Assembly: GCF_905475395.1 (NCBI RefSeq)
Contig: NC_058337.1
Coordinates: 118,662,368 to 118,726,367, forward strand
Origin: Chrysoperla carnea
Lineage: Eukaryota > Arthropoda > Insecta > Neuroptera > Chrysopidae
Direction of reading: 5' to 3'
DNA: 64,000 nt
Positions 61,185 to 64,000 of the stretch are shown here, piece by piece (position 1 is the stretch's first letter; every line of letters begins with the position of its first letter). The position numbers and the translations under genes are program-made. Below the pieces are notes generated by a model, which saw only the letters and a program-made list of their open reading frames with translations, was not told the origin of the DNA and searched no databases.

Positions 61185-61495
61185 CAGGCATTTCTAGCCT
61201 TCTAGTCATTTTAAAGATCAAGATTTTTGGCAATAATTGCTTTGAATCAATCGGACAAAGATCATTCGGAAGAGTAAAAAAGAAAGACTATGATTTAGAT
61301 ACAAGAGTCATTTACTTGCAAGACTTCGTTAGTCAAGAGGATAAGCCTTTCTCAGCCTTCCAGTCATTTGTAAGATAAAGACTTAGGCCATAATAACTTT
61401 GAAACGATCGTTCATAGATCATTCCGAAGAGTAGAAAGAATGGCTATGATTTAGATAGAAAATTCATTAACTTACAAGGCAGTATTATGGTAAAC
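61185..61495 (+). repeat. Diverged tandem duplication, period about 158
   Basis: CTAGTCATTTTAAAGATCAA (61202) and CCAGTCATTTGTAAGATAAA (61360) start two copies. Each continues with AATAA(T)...CTTTGAA, AGATCATTC.GAAGAGTA, CTATGATTTAGATA and ATTTACTTGCAAG-type sequence. The 77-codon frame at 61145 is a by-product. Confidence 0.65.
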
Positions 61496-63534
61496 ACGTA
61501 CTACAGCCAAATAAGTCTATTGAAGTCCAGATCCAGGGAAGGGAAACTGCCCTGCAAATCCTCTCATCTTGGTATGCCATGCAAAGGTACTTCTAGTTTT
61601 AAGAAGCAATTCCAGGCACCATTTGTATGCTTCCTATTCTATATAAAATAAACGTAAACGATTAAAAGAGTATGCACGATGTTAGCTAACAAAATCCATA
61701 TCCCGCCAATCAGTACCCAATTACTAAATAGTTTCTAATCAATTTCCTTTCAATAAAGATTCATACCCTTCCTACAATTTTTATCCATTTTATTAGACAT
61801 GATCGGTAATAAACTTAATTATCTTTCACATACTTCATTCAATATGGTGATAATATTGTATTCTTTTTAATTTTATTTTTTTGAGGTTAAGTTTGTATAT
61901 CGTAAATGAACCTAAAGCAACTTAACGTGTATATATAATAAGTTAGTTATAGTTACTGTACACATATTTAGTACCTATATGTGGGGCTATGTGTGTTGAG
62001 TTAGTGAACGCGCGGCGCCAGTAGTTTTGCTGTAAACATGAAATATCCATTATAAACTTACAAGAATTCAGTAGTAATTAAAAGCCAATAACTAACTTTG
62101 ATTGTTTTTAATAGTGAACTACTTAACAGAAAACATTATTTGAATGAAATTTATATTAAAAAAATAAAAAACTTGTGAGTAGCAGATCTCCATTACCGAG
62201 GTCATATTAGCCCCTCGATTCTTTCACTAAATATTGCTTATTGAAAGAGATGTTGTGTCTGTTAAGCTTGTGAAATATCGACTGAAAAGGATTGAAAGGA
62301 TAGTTGGCTAAATGATACTACCAAAAGGCATTTCTTCACCATTAGCTCACTTCAGAAACAAATTTCTCTATCTTAATAATCCCTAATGGGCACTTGACAC
62401 TTACTTAGCAAACGTTCCAATTTTTAAGGCTCTTGTTCAGTTTGGAGTAGCGGTACAGCCTTCAAGGCACTTACTTGACACTAACTGAACCTACGCACCA
62501 ACTTTCTAGTTCAATTTGGAAGGTCCGTACAGATACGAAAAGAATGAAAAATAACGAAAAAGGCAGCCAAATTATTAGGAACAACTACCATTTTTTATAG
62601 CATCGACCTGTCTATAAACTACTAACACCGAATTTCAGGTCATTTGAACTAAAAGAGTTTGGAGTTGGTCAAATGTAGCAAGAAGTTATAAACGGGTTTA
62701 TAATGCCCTTCGCACGTTCTGCTTCGTTGACGTTCTGCAAAAAGGCATAAGTCTATATTTCGGTTGAAAATATGAGTAAAAAAGTCAACACATACATACG
62801 CTCGTTGTAACCCTTTCTGTGTGTGTAATCAATTAGGTAGGTGCATATTTTAAAACTTGAGGTTATGTTTCTTATAAGTGAAACTTATTAAGCGTTTGTT
62901 CATGTATAGCGTTAACAGTTTTTTCTTTTTTTTTTTTTTGTTAATTTGAAATAATGATAAACAATTTTATTGTCTTTGTGTGTTTTAATTATTATTTATT
63001 TTTTATTCACTAATTAATGAGTTTGATATTATTTAGATTTAAAAAAATTTTTGTTGTATCGTTTTGTGTCGTTTCTTGTTATAAAAATAAAACAACCTAA
63101 CCTAAAAACAATTTGATATGTATGGAATGTCTATTGTATGAAAGTATAATTTAATTAATTGCGTATGTAATTTTTGTTTATAATTATTTTATTTCTTTAT
63201 TTGTCCTGTTCAATTATTTACAAACCACAGTTTAAATGATATTATTTATTCACTAGACTCTTTGGCAATATTTTAATAGCAAAACTAATTGGTGGTATTG
63301 CATGTTTAAAAAAGTTATTGATGAACGAAATATTTTGGTTTCTCGATAAAGATCAAGAAAGAAAATTTTAGTCTATGTTACGGGAAGATTTTTATTCGAC
63401 GCGATATCTTTCAAAGCCATTCGTTATTATTGTCAACGATAAGAAAAATCGATGTTTTAAGAAGCTGAACAAATAAGGAAGGAATAGAAATAGATAAAGA
63501 ATTGGAAGAATGAAGAATGGGAGAGTAGCTGAAT
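61496..63534. other. AT-rich spacer, no gene seen
   Basis: A T run lies at 62929-62940. The slightly GC-richer patch at 61980-62035 has no coding frame. Confidence 0.45.
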
Positions 63535-63690
63535 TACCTTAAGAAGCCATCTCCAGGGAAGTAGAATGAGTGGCAGATCAAAGTAGAAATACGGTTGACT
63601 GACTGGTGTAAGGAAGGCAAAAAACCCAGCAGAATACAATGGCATTCTCAGTTGAGCCAGAGCCACCTACAACTTTGGTTGTACGGTGTT
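63535..63690 (+). pseudogene. Possible relic of LINE polyprotein C-terminus
   Basis: With stops, one frame reads GRSK-KYG-LTGVRKAKNPA then EYNGILS-ARATYNFGC (dashes mark stops). This resembles the GRPK.RWLDGV...W..ILSQARAH.G ending of some non-LTR retrotransposons. It is short and heavily decayed. Confidence 0.35.
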
Positions 63691-64000
63691 CTTCGATGTA
63701 AAAACCTGAGCGAGTTTTAGAAAACAAACACTAATTTATGCGGTTGTTAATTGCTTGAGATGAAGGTTATCTTAACCGTCTAAGTTCAATATTTCAGTTA
63801 TCAAAAATTATGGATTAAGTTTCATAGTTGATCCAAAGTTGTTCGGGGGCATTTAGTGCTCTTTTAAACGATAATTTACATTTACCACTGTCTTTACTTC
63901 ATATGAATCAAAACTAACGACTCCTCGAAAGTTCAAACTGGTGTGTGCCGATATAAGATTGCCGAAAGGGTCTTGAAAGGCACTGATATGACATTGAAAG
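63691..64000. other. Spacer to window end, no gene seen
   Basis: Nothing recognisable in the last 310 bases. Confidence 0.5.

Overview
The window looks like gene-poor, AT-rich nuclear DNA of an arthropod, most likely an insect. Three things support this. First, it holds the C-terminal coding exon of a TLX/C15 (clawless) homeobox gene, followed upstream by a very long stretch with no other exon seen. Second, it carries six copies of a non-autonomous transposon built like the INE-1/DINE-1 (Helentron-derived) elements of insects. Third, it has tRNA-derived SINEs, foldback elements, hAT fragments and tandem repeats in AT-rich spacer DNA. There are no bacterial-style operons, no tRNA or rRNA genes and no CRISPR array.

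Two protein-coding loci are supported. (1) On the + strand at 7054-8949 there is an unrecognised, Asn/Lys/Glu-rich, coiled-coil protein. Read without splicing it stops after 438 codons, but an in-frame 87-base GT-AG intron (8311-8397) joins two exons into a 602-residue protein. A poly(A) signal lies at 9262. (2) On the - strand at 35188-35407 there is the last coding exon of the TLX/C15 homeobox gene. It encodes the end of the homeodomain and the conserved tail, has a good acceptor and branch point, and its homeodomain exon was not found in the remaining 28.6 kb.

Layout. 1-7 kb: a repeat fragment, an INE-1-like copy with a nested 118-bp MITE, a 0.7-kb foldback element, a half-unit of a dispersed satellite and a small minisatellite. 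7-9.3 kb: the 602-residue gene. 9.3-21.6 kb: a long hairpin, a TIR element, INE-1-like copies, hAT fragments, a tandem array of about 310-bp dyad-symmetric units and a LINE relic. 23-31.5 kb: two arrays of another 317-320-bp tandem repeat and a foldback element. 32.5-36.5 kb: the C15 exon flanked by two INE-1-like copies and a solo foldback arm. 36.5-64 kb: probably the large C15 intron or its upstream DNA, with two SINEs, more foldbacks, a candidate regulatory palindrome cluster near 42.0 kb, the sixth INE-1-like copy, a mariner-type transposase remnant and LINE relics.

I saw no clear new multi-gene system. The most distinctive material is the structured repeats: an INE-1-like family with a datable nested insertion, satellite units that are themselves inverted repeats, and the unrecognised spliced gene. 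All repeat relationships were found by eye, so copy boundaries are approximate (about 10 bases either way).
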